Part shown: positions 44,337 through 53,237 of the stretch, in pieces | Layout of the letters: every line of letters begins with the position of its first letter | Position numbering within the stretch: the stretch's first letter is position 1 | Source of the DNA: Oscillospiraceae bacterium | Lineage (GTDB): Bacteria; Bacillota; Clostridia; Oscillospirales; Oscillospiraceae | Assembly (NCBI GenBank): GCA_017535635.1 | Contig: JAFXTU010000012.1 | Coordinates: 1-59,295 of the forward strand | Length of the DNA stretch: 59,295 nucleotides | Direction of reading: 5' to 3' | The notes under the pieces: generated by a model | The model's input: only the letters and a program-made list of their open reading frames with translations | The model's database searches: none | What the model was told of the DNA's origin: nothing | Made by a program: the position numbers and the translations under genes

Positions 44337-46940
44337 CTATTCTTTCACCAGGAAGGGCAGCCTGCTCTCCTTCGTCACGCCGCGGAGGGTCAGGCGCATC
44401 GTCACGGTGCAGAGGCCGGGACGAAGGGCCTTGACCTTGCCGTCCTCCACCTTCAGCACATTTTCATCCGAGCTGAGAAGGACCGCCTCCTCCGTGGAAA
44501 CACGCCGGGCGTCCAGAAGCGTGGCGGTGAGGTCCAGGGGGGCTTCCTCCCCCGCCCGGAGGACCCGGCGGGGGCAGCGGAGGGTCACCGCGCTGAGGGG
44601 CGCAGACCACTTCCCGCTGAGGCTGATCTTCTCCCCGGCGATCTCCGCGTCCATCCCGGCGGAGGCGCCCAGCCACACATACCAGTCCCCCTCCGGGACC
44701 CGGTACTGCTTTCCGGGGGTGTTCCAGACCTTCAGCTCGCAGAGGGGCAGGCGCAGGGTCACGCGTTTTCTTTCCCCCGGCTTCAGGGTGACCTTCGCAA
44801 AGGCGGCGAGCTTCCGGTAGGCTTGGTTCTGCCAGAGGCCCAGCTTCTTGGCGTAGAGCTGCACCACCTCGGCCGCCTCCAGGCTCCCCCGGTTCTCCAG
44901 GGTCACGGAGGCCTCCAGGGTATCGTTGGGGGAGAAGGAATCCCCGTTCAGTTCAAAACCCGAATAGGCGATCTCGCTGTAGCCCAGGCCGTGGCCGAAG
45001 GGGAACAGGGGCGTCCCCAGCCAGTATTGGTAGGTCCTGCCCATCTGATTCGGCGTGTCCAGGGGCCGGATGCCGTAATCGGCGATGTGGGGCAGCTCCT
45101 CGTCGCTGTTGTACCAGGTCTCGCAGCTCCTGCCGGAGGGACTGATCTCACCAAAAAGGACCTTGGCAATGGCCGCTCCCTGGCTCTCTCCGGCGTAGGC
45201 CGCCCAGAGCACCGCGGGGACCGTGCGGAGGAACTCGCCGGTGACGGGGCCGGAGGTGATGAGGACCACGGCCACGCTGGGATTGACGCTCTGCAGCTCC
45301 CGGATCTTCTCATCCTGTTCGTAGGGCATGGCCAGGGTGGCCCGGTCCCGGCCCTCGCTGGTGACGCTGGGGTCCGTCCCGGCGATGACGATCACCGCGT
45401 CGGCCTCCTTTGCCTTTTGAAGGGCCTCGGCCCAAAGGGCTTCTTCATCCTTCCCCAGGTCCGGATCCTCCACGGGATGGCGGGGCGTCGGAGGCGGCAG
45501 CTGGGCCCGCTCCGCCCTTCTGGCGGCCAGGGCCCGGTTCAGCTCCTTCACCGGCTCCGGGGTCCGGGCGTCGAAGTATTCATCCATGCCGAAACCGGCT
45601 TCCTGGGCGGCCCGCTCCAGCACCGGGAAGCGGTTCTCTCCGCCCTCCATGGGCTTGTCCAGGATCTGCCAGCCCTTGGCGTAGTCCACCGTGAAGCCCA
45701 GGCTCTCTCCCAGCTCCCGGATGCCCTGGAGGGGCGGGACGGAGACCCGGGTATCGGCAAAGCCGCCGATGGAATAGCTGCCCAGCTGTCGGTAGATGGC
45801 GTTGGGACCTACCACCAGCAGCTTCTTCCCGCTCCCCCGCAGGGGCAGGAGGCCTCCGTCGTTCTTCAGCAGGGTCAGGGAGGCTTCCGCCGCCTTCAAG
45901 GCCGTGGCGGCGTGGGCCTCGCTGCAGATGTCTTTCTCCCCGAAGCTGAACCAAGGGAGCTTTTCCTTCTCGTCGAATTCGCCCAGGCGGAAGCGGGCGG
46001 TAAAGGCGTGGACCAGGGCCCTGTCCAGGGCTTCCTCCGTGGTCAGCCCCTCCTCCAGGGCGGTTTTCAGCCAGACCTTGTAGTCGTTGCCGCAGCAGAT
46101 GTCCGTCCCGGCGTTCAGGGCCAGGGCGGCCCCCTCCTGCATGGTGGAGGCGTAGAAATGGCCCCGGGGCTGGCCCCACATCAGGTTGTAGTTGGGACCT
46201 ATGTCCCCCACCGCCCCGTCGTCGGAGACCACGTAGCCGTCGAAGCCCCACTCGTCCCGCAGAATGTCCTGCAGAAGATGCTCGTTCACGCTGCAGGGGA
46301 TGCCGGAGATGCGGTTGTAAGCGGTCATCACCGACTGGGCCCCGCCCTCCCGGAAGCAGCGCTCGAAGACCGGCAGGAAGTATTCCCGCAGGGTCGCTTC
46401 GTCCAGGTTGGAGGAGGCGGAGTTGCGGTTGTACTCCGAGTTGTTGGCGGCGAAGTGCTTGGGGGTGGAGATGGCCTTCAGATACTTCCCGTCCTCCCCC
46501 TGGATGCCCTGCACGTAGGCGGCGGCCAGGCTCCCCGCCAGAAGCGGGTCCTCCCCGAAGGCCTCGTCGTTCCTGCCCCAGCGGGGGTCGCGCCCCATGT
46601 TCACCGTGGGACACCAGTAGTCCAGCTCCTTGCCGTAGAGGTTGTACAGGGCCCGCATCTCGTCGGAGATGGCGGAGGAGACCTCCTTCACCAGCGCCGG
46701 GTCCCAGCTGTTGGCCATGGCCAGGCAGACCGGGAAGGAGCTGGCCTCCGCAAAGGGAGAGAACACGGGGATCACGCCGTGGGAGGCCTCGTTCCACCAG
46801 GTCCAGGCCCGGATGCCCAGCCGGGGAATGGCGGGAGCGTCAAAGGAGAGCTGGCTGATCTTTTCCTCCAGGGTCATGCGGGAAACCAGGTCCAGGGCCC
46901 GCTCCTCAAAGGACCGGCCGGTGTTCTTATATTCTTCCAT
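44337..46940 (-). CDS. GH3 beta-glycosidase (beta-xylosidase/beta-glucosidase type)
   Basis: This 867-aa family 3 glycoside hydrolase has WWNEASHGV (48-56), NMGRDPRWGR, TPKHFAANNSE (KH motif) and the nucleophile Asp in GYVVSDDGAV (D240). A C-terminal GH3 domain (GTDPSVTSEGRDRATL) and a fibronectin-like FnIII domain (EAAEVVQLYAKK) follow, plus a C-terminal Ig-like domain. WWNEAxHGV is common in xylan-side-chain and xylosidase subgroups. No signal peptide, so it works on imported oligosaccharides. It is divergent from the CE15 esterase gene, sharing a 109-bp regulatory gap. Confidence 0.88.
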   Translation of the reverse strand: MEEYKNTGRSFEERALDLVSRMTLEEKISQLSFDAPAIPRLGIRAWTWWNEASHGVIPVFSPFAEASSFPVCLAMANSWDPALVKEVSSAISDEMRALYNLYGKELDYWCPTVNMGRDPRWGRNDEAFGEDPLLAGSLAAAYVQGIQGEDGKYLKAISTPKHFAANNSEYNRNSASSNLDEATLREYFLPVFERCFREGGAQSVMTAYNRISGIPCSVNEHLLQDILRDEWGFDGYVVSDDGAVGDIGPNYNLMWGQPRGHFYASTMQEGAALALNAGTDICCGNDYKVWLKTALEEGLTTEEALDRALVHAFTARFRLGEFDEKEKLPWFSFGEKDICSEAHAATALKAAEASLTLLKNDGGLLPLRGSGKKLLVVGPNAIYRQLGSYSIGGFADTRVSVPPLQGIRELGESLGFTVDYAKGWQILDKPMEGGENRFPVLERAAQEAGFGMDEYFDARTPEPVKELNRALAARRAERAQLPPPTPRHPVEDPDLGKDEEALWAEALQKAKEADAVIVIAGTDPSVTSEGRDRATLAMPYEQDEKIRELQSVNPSVAVVLITSGPVTGEFLRTVPAVLWAAYAGESQGAAIAKVLFGEISPSGRSCETWYNSDEELPHIADYGIRPLDTPNQMGRTYQYWLGTPLFPFGHGLGYSEIAYSGFELNGDSFSPNDTLEASVTLENRGSLEAAEVVQLYAKKLGLWQNQAYRKLAAFAKVTLKPGERKRVTLRLPLCELKVWNTPGKQYRVPEGDWYVWLGASAGMDAEIAGEKISLSGKWSAPLSAVTLRCPRRVLRAGEEAPLDLTATLLDARRVSTEEAVLLSSDENVLKVEDGKVKALRPGLCTVTMRLTLRGVTKESRLPFLVKE

Positions 46941-47049
46941 GCGATTCCTTCCCTTCGGTATTATTTTTCAAAAGAATCTGGTAATTCCTCAAATTTGTGG
47001 TATAGTGGTCCTGTCCTTTTTGGGCAAGAACACCACACGGAGGTGCCCT

Positions 47050-48156
47050 ATGGAACAAAAACTGAAATATCTGTCCCTGCCGGAGCTGCTGAAGCACCCG
47101 GACGGGTCGCCCGTCACCGGGGAGACCTGGCCCAAGCGCCGGGGCGAAGTGCTCTACGACCTGCAGCAGTACGCCTACGGCTTTCTGCCGCCGGAGCCCC
47201 TGACGGTGCGGGAAAAGGCCCGGGTGGGCTACGATTCCGGCTGGGCCATGGACGGGAAAGCCCACACCCGGGTGGAGCTCATCGAGCTGGAGCTCATCTA
47301 CCCCAGTGGGATCTTCTCCTTCCCCTTCAAGCTCATCAAGCCCCTGGACGTGGAGAAGCCCGCGCTGCTCATCACCATCGGCATGTCCCTGGACGGGATC
47401 TTCGCCGCCCTGCCCCCGGAGGGCTTCGTGCAGAACGGCATCGCCGTGGCTGCCCTTTCCACCAATGATATCACGGCGGACGCCCCTCCCTTTGACGACG
47501 GGATCTGCAGGGTCCTCTGGCCGGAGGGACACGGCGGGGCCGACGCGGGAAAGCTCCTGATCTGGGGCCGGTGCATGGGCTATGTGAAGGATCTGCTCCT
47601 GGCTTCCGGCGAATACGACGAAACCAGAGTGGGGTGCGTGGGCTGCTCCCGCTTCGGGAAGACCGCCATGGTGGCGGGGGCCTTCGACGAGGGCTTCACC
47701 CACGTGATCTCCGTCTGCTCCGGCACCGGCGGCGCCAGCCTCCTGCGGGGCAAGATCGGCGAGACCATCGAGAACATCACCGGTAACTACGGCTACTGGT
47801 TCAACGACGCCTTTAAAACATACGCCGGGAACGAGGACGGTCTGCCCCTGGACGCCCACTTCCTGGCCGCCGCCGTCGCCCCCCGGAAGCTCCTGATCTG
47901 CTCGGCCTACGAGGACTTCTGGTGCGACCCCTTCCACGAATACCTCACCTGCATCGCCGCCTCCCCCGCATGGGAGATCCAGGGTTATAAGGGCTTCATC
48001 TATCCGGACCCCAAGGGCCAGGCGCCCGGCCCCCGTTACGCCAAGATCGGCGAGACCATGTTTGAGGGGGAGATCTGCTACTCCCTCCGGGCAGGCGGCC
48101 ACGGCATGCCCCCTGAGGACTGGGAGGTCACTTCCCGCTTCCTGCTGGAGCGGTAA
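47050..48156 (+). CDS. CE15-type glucuronoyl esterase, cytosolic
   Basis: The 368-aa alpha/beta hydrolase carries the CE15 signature GCSRFGK (198-204, nucleophile S200), AVAPRKLLICSAYEDFW and a C-terminal catalytic His in GGHGMPPEDW. CE15 enzymes split esters between (4-O-methyl-)glucuronic acid on xylan and lignin alcohols. There is no signal peptide, unusual for this family, so it would act on imported fragments. GGAGGTG is 6 nt upstream; a TGG-TATAGT extended -10 is at 46998-47006. It overlaps the convergent UroD-family gene by 29 nt at the 3' ends. Neighbouring GH67 and GH3 genes support a glucuronoxylan role. Confidence 0.72.
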   Translation: MEQKLKYLSLPELLKHPDGSPVTGETWPKRRGEVLYDLQQYAYGFLPPEPLTVREKARVGYDSGWAMDGKAHTRVELIELELIYPSGIFSFPFKLIKPLDVEKPALLITIGMSLDGIFAALPPEGFVQNGIAVAALSTNDITADAPPFDDGICRVLWPEGHGGADAGKLLIWGRCMGYVKDLLLASGEYDETRVGCVGCSRFGKTAMVAGAFDEGFTHVISVCSGTGGASLLRGKIGETIENITGNYGYWFNDAFKTYAGNEDGLPLDAHFLAAAVAPRKLLICSAYEDFWCDPFHEYLTCIAASPAWEIQGYKGFIYPDPKGQAPGPRYAKIGETMFEGEICYSLRAGGHGMPPEDWEVTSRFLLER

Positions 48157-49210
48157 ACCCAGCGTTATATTCCCTGAGCGCGTCCATCATGGCGGCGAGG
48201 TTTTCTCCGGGCATTCCCGGGGAGGCCCCGCCGCCCGCTGACAAGATGAGGCTGCACCCCTCCGGCTTTTCCCGGAGCAGGGCAAGGGTCGCGGCACGGA
48301 TCTCCTCCGGCGTCCCCCGGGTCAGCAGGTCCAGGGGCGGCAGAGAGCCCAGAATGGCTACGGAGGGCCCCAACTGCCGGAATGACTCCCGCAGATCCGC
48401 CTGGAAGGAGAAGTTGAAGAGATTCACGCCCAGTTCTGCCAAATAGGGAAAAGTGGTATACCGGTTCCCGAAGTTGTCGTTGTGGAACATCTTCACCGGA
48501 ACTCGGAAATGATCGAAGATGCGTTTCAGCCGGGGCTGGGCAAATTCCAGGTATTCCTCCCGGCTGAAAAAGCCGCAGAGATCGTCCAGGACCAGGATGC
48601 CCTCCACGTCCCCCGCCGCCTCCGCCTGGGCCTCCAGCCAGCGGATCACCAGCTCGGTGGTCTTGTCCAGGAGCTTGTGGACCCGCTCCGGCTCGGTTTT
48701 CACGGCGACGCAGAGCTCCGGGATGGTCATGAGAAAGCCCGCCACGTTCAGCGGCCCCCGGGAGGCCACCATCCGCATTTTCCTTCCCCGCTCCTCCAGG
48801 GGACCCCGCAGGAGCCGGATCTTGGAGAGGGCCAGGGGCATCAACCCGTCCCGGCGGGGGTCGGGGACGGCGAGGCCGTCCAGCTGCTCCATTTCCTCCG
48901 CGGAGGTGATCAGGTGGCCGATGGCCACGGTCTGGTCCGGGTAAAAATGGAGGGAACAGCCGAAGGAAGAGGGCTCGGCGGCCATGCCGAACTCCACCCA
49001 GTCCCCCGGGAACAGGAGAAGGCCGGGAAAGTCGCTCCGGACCTTGTCCTGACAGGCCAGCCAGACCCCTGCGTCGGAATAGTAGTCGACGGTGTCCACG
49101 CCGCAGTAGCCGGGGATCCAGGGACTGTCCACAATGAGGCCCGCCCCGACGCGCTCCGGCGCTCTTCCGGACACGCAGTCCAGTACCCGGGCCCACTCCC
49201 GATCCGTCAT
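48128..49210 (-). CDS. Uroporphyrinogen decarboxylase-family protein (methyltransferase-like)
   Basis: This 360-aa protein has the URO-D/MtaA barrel pattern: MTDREWARVLDCVSGRAPERV start, GPLNVAGFLMTIPELC, LDDLCGFFSREEYLEFAQP, VPVKMFHNDNFGN and GVNLFNFSFQADL. In Clostridia most such proteins are corrinoid-linked methyltransferases rather than haem enzymes. No corrinoid protein or haem gene is nearby. Its place between CE15 and GH67 invites the idea of methyl-group handling of 4-O-methylglucuronate, which is speculation. GGAG lies 10 nt upstream of ATG 49210. Confidence 0.75.
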   Translation of the reverse strand: MTDREWARVLDCVSGRAPERVGAGLIVDSPWIPGYCGVDTVDYYSDAGVWLACQDKVRSDFPGLLLFPGDWVEFGMAAEPSSFGCSLHFYPDQTVAIGHLITSAEEMEQLDGLAVPDPRRDGLMPLALSKIRLLRGPLEERGRKMRMVASRGPLNVAGFLMTIPELCVAVKTEPERVHKLLDKTTELVIRWLEAQAEAAGDVEGILVLDDLCGFFSREEYLEFAQPRLKRIFDHFRVPVKMFHNDNFGNRYTTFPYLAELGVNLFNFSFQADLRESFRQLGPSVAILGSLPPLDLLTRGTPEEIRAATLALLREKPEGCSLILSAGGGASPGMPGENLAAMMDALREYNAGFTAPAGSGK

Positions 49211-49244
49211 CGCTCTTCTCCTTCAAAACACAGAATACACAAGA

Positions 49245-49258
49245 TATGGTATACCTAT
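49245..49258. promoter_or_regulatory. UxuR/ExuR-like palindrome between the UroD-family gene and aguA
   Basis: ATGGTATACCTAT contains the 8-bp palindrome GGTATACC. It resembles the TTGGTATACCAA core bound by GntR/FadR-type uronate regulators UxuR and ExuR in enterobacteria. It is centred in the 94-bp divergent gap, 50 bp upstream of the alpha-glucuronidase gene. The flanks are only partly symmetric. Confidence 0.4.
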
Positions 49259-49304
49259 TCTACAAGGTCCCCCCACTATTTGCAACTGAAAAGAAGTGAT
49301 TTTT

Positions 49305-51239
49305 ATGGATTATTCTCTTTTGTGGCTGGACTGGAAGCGCCGGGAGGCTCTTCCTTCCTACACCGGAACGCTTTGCGGTGAAGTGAAGACCGGGGAGGGC
49401 AAAGCAGCGCTTCGGGAGCTGATTGCCGGATTTCAGGCCATGCGCGGACGAGCGCCCACGCTCAGCTCTCAAAAAGAAAGCCCCTGCCTTCGCTTGGAGG
49501 AGCTGGAGGGTCCCGGCGAGGGCTTCTCCCTCCTCCGGGAGGGCGAAGGGATGCGCCTCCGGGGCTGCGGAAAGGGTCTCCTCTACGGGGCCTTTTATCT
49601 TCTGCGGCATCTGGCCCTGGGAGAGGACTTCCCGGAAAAGACGAGCTCCCCCGCCTACCCCATCCGGATGCTGGACCACTGGGACAACGCCGACGGCAGC
49701 GTCGAACGGGGCTATTCCGGCAACTCCTTCTTCTTCCGGGAAGGAGGACCCGTCTGCACGGCGCGCACGGCGGACTACGCCCGGCTCCTGGCCTCCTGCG
49801 GGCTCAACGGGAGCTGCATCAACAATGTGAACGTCAAGGGAAACGCCCTGTATCTCCTGAGCGGCAAGTATAACAAGGAGCTGCGGGAGATTGCCGCCTG
49901 TCTGGGGGAATACGGCGTGGCGCTCTGGCTCTCCGTCAGCTTCTCCGCCCCCATGGAGCTGGGGGGCCTCCCCACGGCAGACCCGCTGGATGAAGGAGTC
50001 CGGGCCTGGTGGAGGGATACCTGTGCTTCCCTCTTCGCCGCCGTTCCCAACCTGGCGGGCTTCCTGGTGAAGGCGGATTCCGAGGGCCGTCCCGGCCCCC
50101 ATACCTACGGGCGCAGTCACGCCGAGGGCGCCAACATGCTTGCCCAGGCCGTGGAACCCTGGGGCGGCAAGATCCTCTGGCGCTGCTTTGTCTACAACTG
50201 CACCCAGGACTGGCGGGATACGAAGACGGACCGGGCCAGGGCCCAGTGCGATACCTTCGCCCCGCTGGACGGGCTGTTCCGGGATAACGTCTATCTCCAG
50301 GCAAAGAACGGGCCGGTGGACTTCCAGATCCGGGAGCCGGTCTCCCCGCTCCTGGGGAGGCTCCCCCACACGAACAGCCTCCTGGAATTCCAGCTGGCCC
50401 AGGAGTACACGGGCCAGCAGAGGCATGTCTGTTATTTGCCTGCCATGTTCCGGGAGGTGCTGGACTTCCGCCTCCGGCACAGAGAAGAGCAGGATACCGT
50501 TGCCGAGAGCATCCAGGCCGTCACGGCGGTGAGCAACACCGGGGACGACTATAACTGGACCGGGCACGACCTGGCAGCGGCCAACCTCTTCGGCTTCGGC
50601 CTCCTGAGCTGGGACCCGAAGGCCGACCCGGCGAAGATCGCAAGGGAGTGGAGCATTCTCACCTTTGGGAACGACCCCCGGGTGACGGAGACGGTATGCC
50701 GCATCCTGCTGGGGTCCAGAGAGACCTATGAGAAGTATACGGTCCCCCTGGGCATCGGCTGGATGTGCGTCCCCGGCGTCCACTACGGCCCCAGCCCGGA
50801 GGGCTACGAGTACGACCGCTGGGGCACCTACCACCGGGCCACCTGCCGGGCCATCGGCGTGGAGCGGGGGCCGGAGGGAACGGGGTACACCGAGCAGTAC
50901 GCCCCCGCCCTGGCCGCGCAGTACCGGGACGTGGAGACCTGCCCGGAAGAGCTGCTTCTCTTTTTCCACCGGGTCCCCTACTCCCACCGGATGAAGGACG
51001 GGCGCACCCTCCTGCAGCGGATCTACGACGACCATTTTGAGGGCTATGAAGAGGCGGAAGAGATGGCCCGGGCCTGGGAGTCCCTGAAGGGCAGGGTCCC
51101 GGAGGACGCTTTCCGCCGGGTCCAGGAGCGCTTCCGGGAACAGCTGCGCTCTGCCCGGGAGTGGCGGGACATCATCAACTCCTGGTTCTACCGCCTGACC
51201 ATGATCCCGGACAAAATGGGACGGACGCTGTACCTTTAA
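49305..51239 (+). CDS. aguA: Alpha-glucuronidase, GH67
   Basis: The 644-aa enzyme removes 4-O-methyl-D-glucuronic acid from the non-reducing end of glucuronoxylan oligomers. GH67 landmarks are RMLDHWDNADGSVERGYSG (121-139), GFLVKADSEGRPGPHTYGR with general acid E260, and KNGPVDFQIREP with D339. LLEFQLAQEYTGQ carries E367, 28 residues after D339 as in characterised GH67 enzymes. No signal peptide: intracellular, typical of the family. Start 49305 is chosen over an in-frame GTG at 49296 because AGAAG then has suitable spacing. A hairpin follows at 51249. Confidence 0.92.
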   Translation: MDYSLLWLDWKRREALPSYTGTLCGEVKTGEGKAALRELIAGFQAMRGRAPTLSSQKESPCLRLEELEGPGEGFSLLREGEGMRLRGCGKGLLYGAFYLLRHLALGEDFPEKTSSPAYPIRMLDHWDNADGSVERGYSGNSFFFREGGPVCTARTADYARLLASCGLNGSCINNVNVKGNALYLLSGKYNKELREIAACLGEYGVALWLSVSFSAPMELGGLPTADPLDEGVRAWWRDTCASLFAAVPNLAGFLVKADSEGRPGPHTYGRSHAEGANMLAQAVEPWGGKILWRCFVYNCTQDWRDTKTDRARAQCDTFAPLDGLFRDNVYLQAKNGPVDFQIREPVSPLLGRLPHTNSLLEFQLAQEYTGQQRHVCYLPAMFREVLDFRLRHREEQDTVAESIQAVTAVSNTGDDYNWTGHDLAAANLFGFGLLSWDPKADPAKIAREWSILTFGNDPRVTETVCRILLGSRETYEKYTVPLGIGWMCVPGVHYGPSPEGYEYDRWGTYHRATCRAIGVERGPEGTGYTEQYAPALAAQYRDVETCPEELLLFFHRVPYSHRMKDGRTLLQRIYDDHFEGYEEAEEMARAWESLKGRVPEDAFRRVQERFREQLRSAREWRDIINSWFYRLTMIPDKMGRTLYL

Positions 51240-51248
51240 CGAAAGGTC

Positions 51249-51274
51249 GCGGGAAGGGCCTCGGCCCTTCCCGC
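51249..51274. terminator. Hairpin between aguA and the serine hydrolase gene
   Basis: GCGGGAAGGGC and GCCCTTCCCGC pair with a 4-nt loop between two convergent genes. There is no clear T-run, so it is a weak or assisted terminator. Confidence 0.55.
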
Positions 51275-51282
51275 GAAGTCTG

Positions 51283-52383
51283 TCATGCTTCCAGTCCCAG
51301 GTAGATGAGGTCCCGCAATTTCGGGTGGATCTCATCAAATACCGGCCCCATCTCCAGCACGTGCTGGACATAGAAGGCGCTGAGCTGATTCTTTGGGTCG
51401 GCGATGCAGTAGGCCCCGGCGGCCCCGTCCCAGCCGAACTCTCCCACCGGGCTGTGACTCCCGTCGGACTGGTCCAGCCGCGTCCTTACCCCCAGGCCGT
51501 AGCCGTAGCTTTTCAGGCGGCCCCAGCGGAGCTCAAAGCCCCGGAGCCGGGAGCCGGTGATGTGGTCCTCCCGCATCATGTCGATGGTCTCCGGCTTCAG
51601 GAGCGGATATCCGTCCCGGCCCAGGCCGCCGCAAGCCAGCGCCTCCGGCAGGAGGATGTAGTCCGAAAGGGTGCTGCACAGCCCCGCTCCGCCGGAATCG
51701 TAATCCGGCGAGAAGCAGAACATATTGCTCCCGTCGGTCAGGAGCGGCGGCTTGTGCCTCCCCTGCCAGCGGTACTGGGGCGCAAAGCGGGTCCTCTGGC
51801 TCTCGTCCGGGTGGAAGACCGTGTCCCGCATCCCCAGGGGAAGGGTGATCTCCCGCCGGATCAGCTCTGCGTAGCGGACGCCGGTGACCGCCTCCATGAC
51901 CCCGGCCAGAACGTCGTGGCAAAGGCTGTAGAGGTAAGTGTCCCCCGGCTCGTCCACCAGGGGCATTTTGGCGATCTCGCGGACGATGCCCCGGGTAGTG
52001 CGGTCCTTCGCCTCGGTGATGGCCGGGTCCGTAATGTTGTAGGTCAGGCCGCCGCACATGGTGATCAGCTGCTCCAGGGTCAGGGCCTTTGTCGCTCGTC
52101 TCCGCTCTCCGGTCTCGTTCACGATCTCCAGCTCCGCGTATTCCGGCAGATAGTCGGAGACCCGGTCCTCCAGCCGAAGCTTCCCCTGCTCCAGCAGGCG
52201 GCAGAACATGACGGCGGTGAAGAGCTTGGTGGCGGAGTAGAGCCAGTAGACGTCCTCCGGCGTACTGTTCCGACAGCTCTCGAACACCGTCTCCCGGCCC
52301 ACCCGGACCGTCAGGCCGCAGGAGGGCACCTTCCAGTCCTCTTCCAGGCGCTCCAGATAGTTTCTCAGTTCCGTAAAGTCCAT
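51283..52383 (-). CDS. Serine hydrolase, class C beta-lactamase family
   Basis: This 366-aa protein has the SxxK motif S50-A-T-K53 (YSATKLF) and a second-motif Tyr in YLYSLCHD, and matches the esterase EstB/class C beta-lactamase fold over its length. No signal peptide is evident, so a cytosolic esterase or peptidase role is more likely than a secreted beta-lactamase. ATG 52383 has GCAGGTG upstream. It is downstream of the KDSR-like/SPT-like pair but separated by a hairpin at 52409. Confidence 0.8.
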   Translation of the reverse strand: MDFTELRNYLERLEEDWKVPSCGLTVRVGRETVFESCRNSTPEDVYWLYSATKLFTAVMFCRLLEQGKLRLEDRVSDYLPEYAELEIVNETGERRRATKALTLEQLITMCGGLTYNITDPAITEAKDRTTRGIVREIAKMPLVDEPGDTYLYSLCHDVLAGVMEAVTGVRYAELIRREITLPLGMRDTVFHPDESQRTRFAPQYRWQGRHKPPLLTDGSNMFCFSPDYDSGGAGLCSTLSDYILLPEALACGGLGRDGYPLLKPETIDMMREDHITGSRLRGFELRWGRLKSYGYGLGVRTRLDQSDGSHSPVGEFGWDGAAGAYCIADPKNQLSAFYVQHVLEMGPVFDEIHPKLRDLIYLGLEA

Positions 52384-52408
52384 GATACACCTGCTTTCCA
52401 TAGTGAAA

Positions 52409-52435
52409 GGCGTCCCCGAAGGCCTCGGGGACGCC
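52409..52435 (-). terminator. Hairpin after the SDR/SPT-like operon
   Basis: GGCGTCCCC and GGGGACGCC (9 bp, with further partial pairing in the loop) lie 5 bp beyond the SDR stop on the minus strand. Only a short T stretch (TTTC) follows, so it may attenuate rather than stop transcription into the serine hydrolase gene. Confidence 0.55.
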
Positions 52436-52439
52436 GGTT

Positions 52440-53237
52440 TTACCTTGCGTACATCATACCCAGGATGCGGTTGGAGAGGGCCGTGGGCAGAAGCTTGAAG
52501 ACCAGGGCCAGGATGCCGTAGCCAAAGCCCACCGTATACAGGGGCGCGACCTTCTTCTTTTCCGCCAGACGGGCCACCAGGGCGCCCACCCGGTCCGGGC
52601 TCATGCCGCCCCGCTCGTCCTTTTCCATCTTCTCCACGCTCCGGGCGATGGCGCCGCCGTAGACGTCGTCCCCGGCGGGGTTCTTCTGCCGGAGGTCGGT
52701 GAAGCTGGTTTTGGTATCGCCGGGCATGACGGCGGCCACGGAGATGCCGAAGCGCCGCACTTCGTTGGCGAGAGCCATGGTGTAGCTGTTGATCCCCGCC
52801 TTGGAGACGGAATACCAGAGCTGAAAGGGAATGGGCGTCAAACCCGCGAAGGAAGAGACGTTCAAAATCCTGCCGCTCCCCTGCTTCCGCATCTGGGGAA
52901 GCACGGCCCGGCACATCCGCGCCGTCCCGAAGAGGTTCACCCGCACCTGGGCCTCGGCCTCCCCTTCCGGCGTGAACTCCGCCGCGCCGGAGATGCCGAA
53001 GCCCGCGCAGTTTACCAGCAGGTCCAGCCGGGAGCACTTGCCCAGAACGGTGTCCAGAGCACGGGCGCAGTCCTCCGGCAGGCTCACGTCCCCCCGGATG
53101 TGTTCGAAGCCCTCCGGCCCCTCGGCGCGGCGGGAGAGGGTGAACACCCGCCAGCCCCTGGCGCGCAGCGCCTTGGCGCAGCTGAGGCCGATGCCGCTGC
53201 TTCCCCCCGTGACCAGGGCGATCCGCGCTTCATTCAT
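52440..53237 (-). CDS. Short-chain dehydrogenase, 3-ketosphinganine-reductase-like
   Basis: The 265-aa SDR has TGGSSGIG (residues 10-17), an NCAGFG motif, NVSSFAG and the catalytic YSVSK. A hydrophobic C-terminal stretch (YTVGFGYGILALVFKLLPTALSNRIL) suggests membrane association, as in KDSR-type reductases and DltE-like SDRs. It overlaps the SPT-like gene by 8 nt, so a ketone made by that enzyme is the probable substrate. The exact substrate is inferred from context. Confidence 0.75.
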   Translation of the reverse strand: MNEARIALVTGGSSGIGLSCAKALRARGWRVFTLSRRAEGPEGFEHIRGDVSLPEDCARALDTVLGKCSRLDLLVNCAGFGISGAAEFTPEGEAEAQVRVNLFGTARMCRAVLPQMRKQGSGRILNVSSFAGLTPIPFQLWYSVSKAGINSYTMALANEVRRFGISVAAVMPGDTKTSFTDLRQKNPAGDDVYGGAIARSVEKMEKDERGGMSPDRVGALVARLAEKKKVAPLYTVGFGYGILALVFKLLPTALSNRILGMMYAR

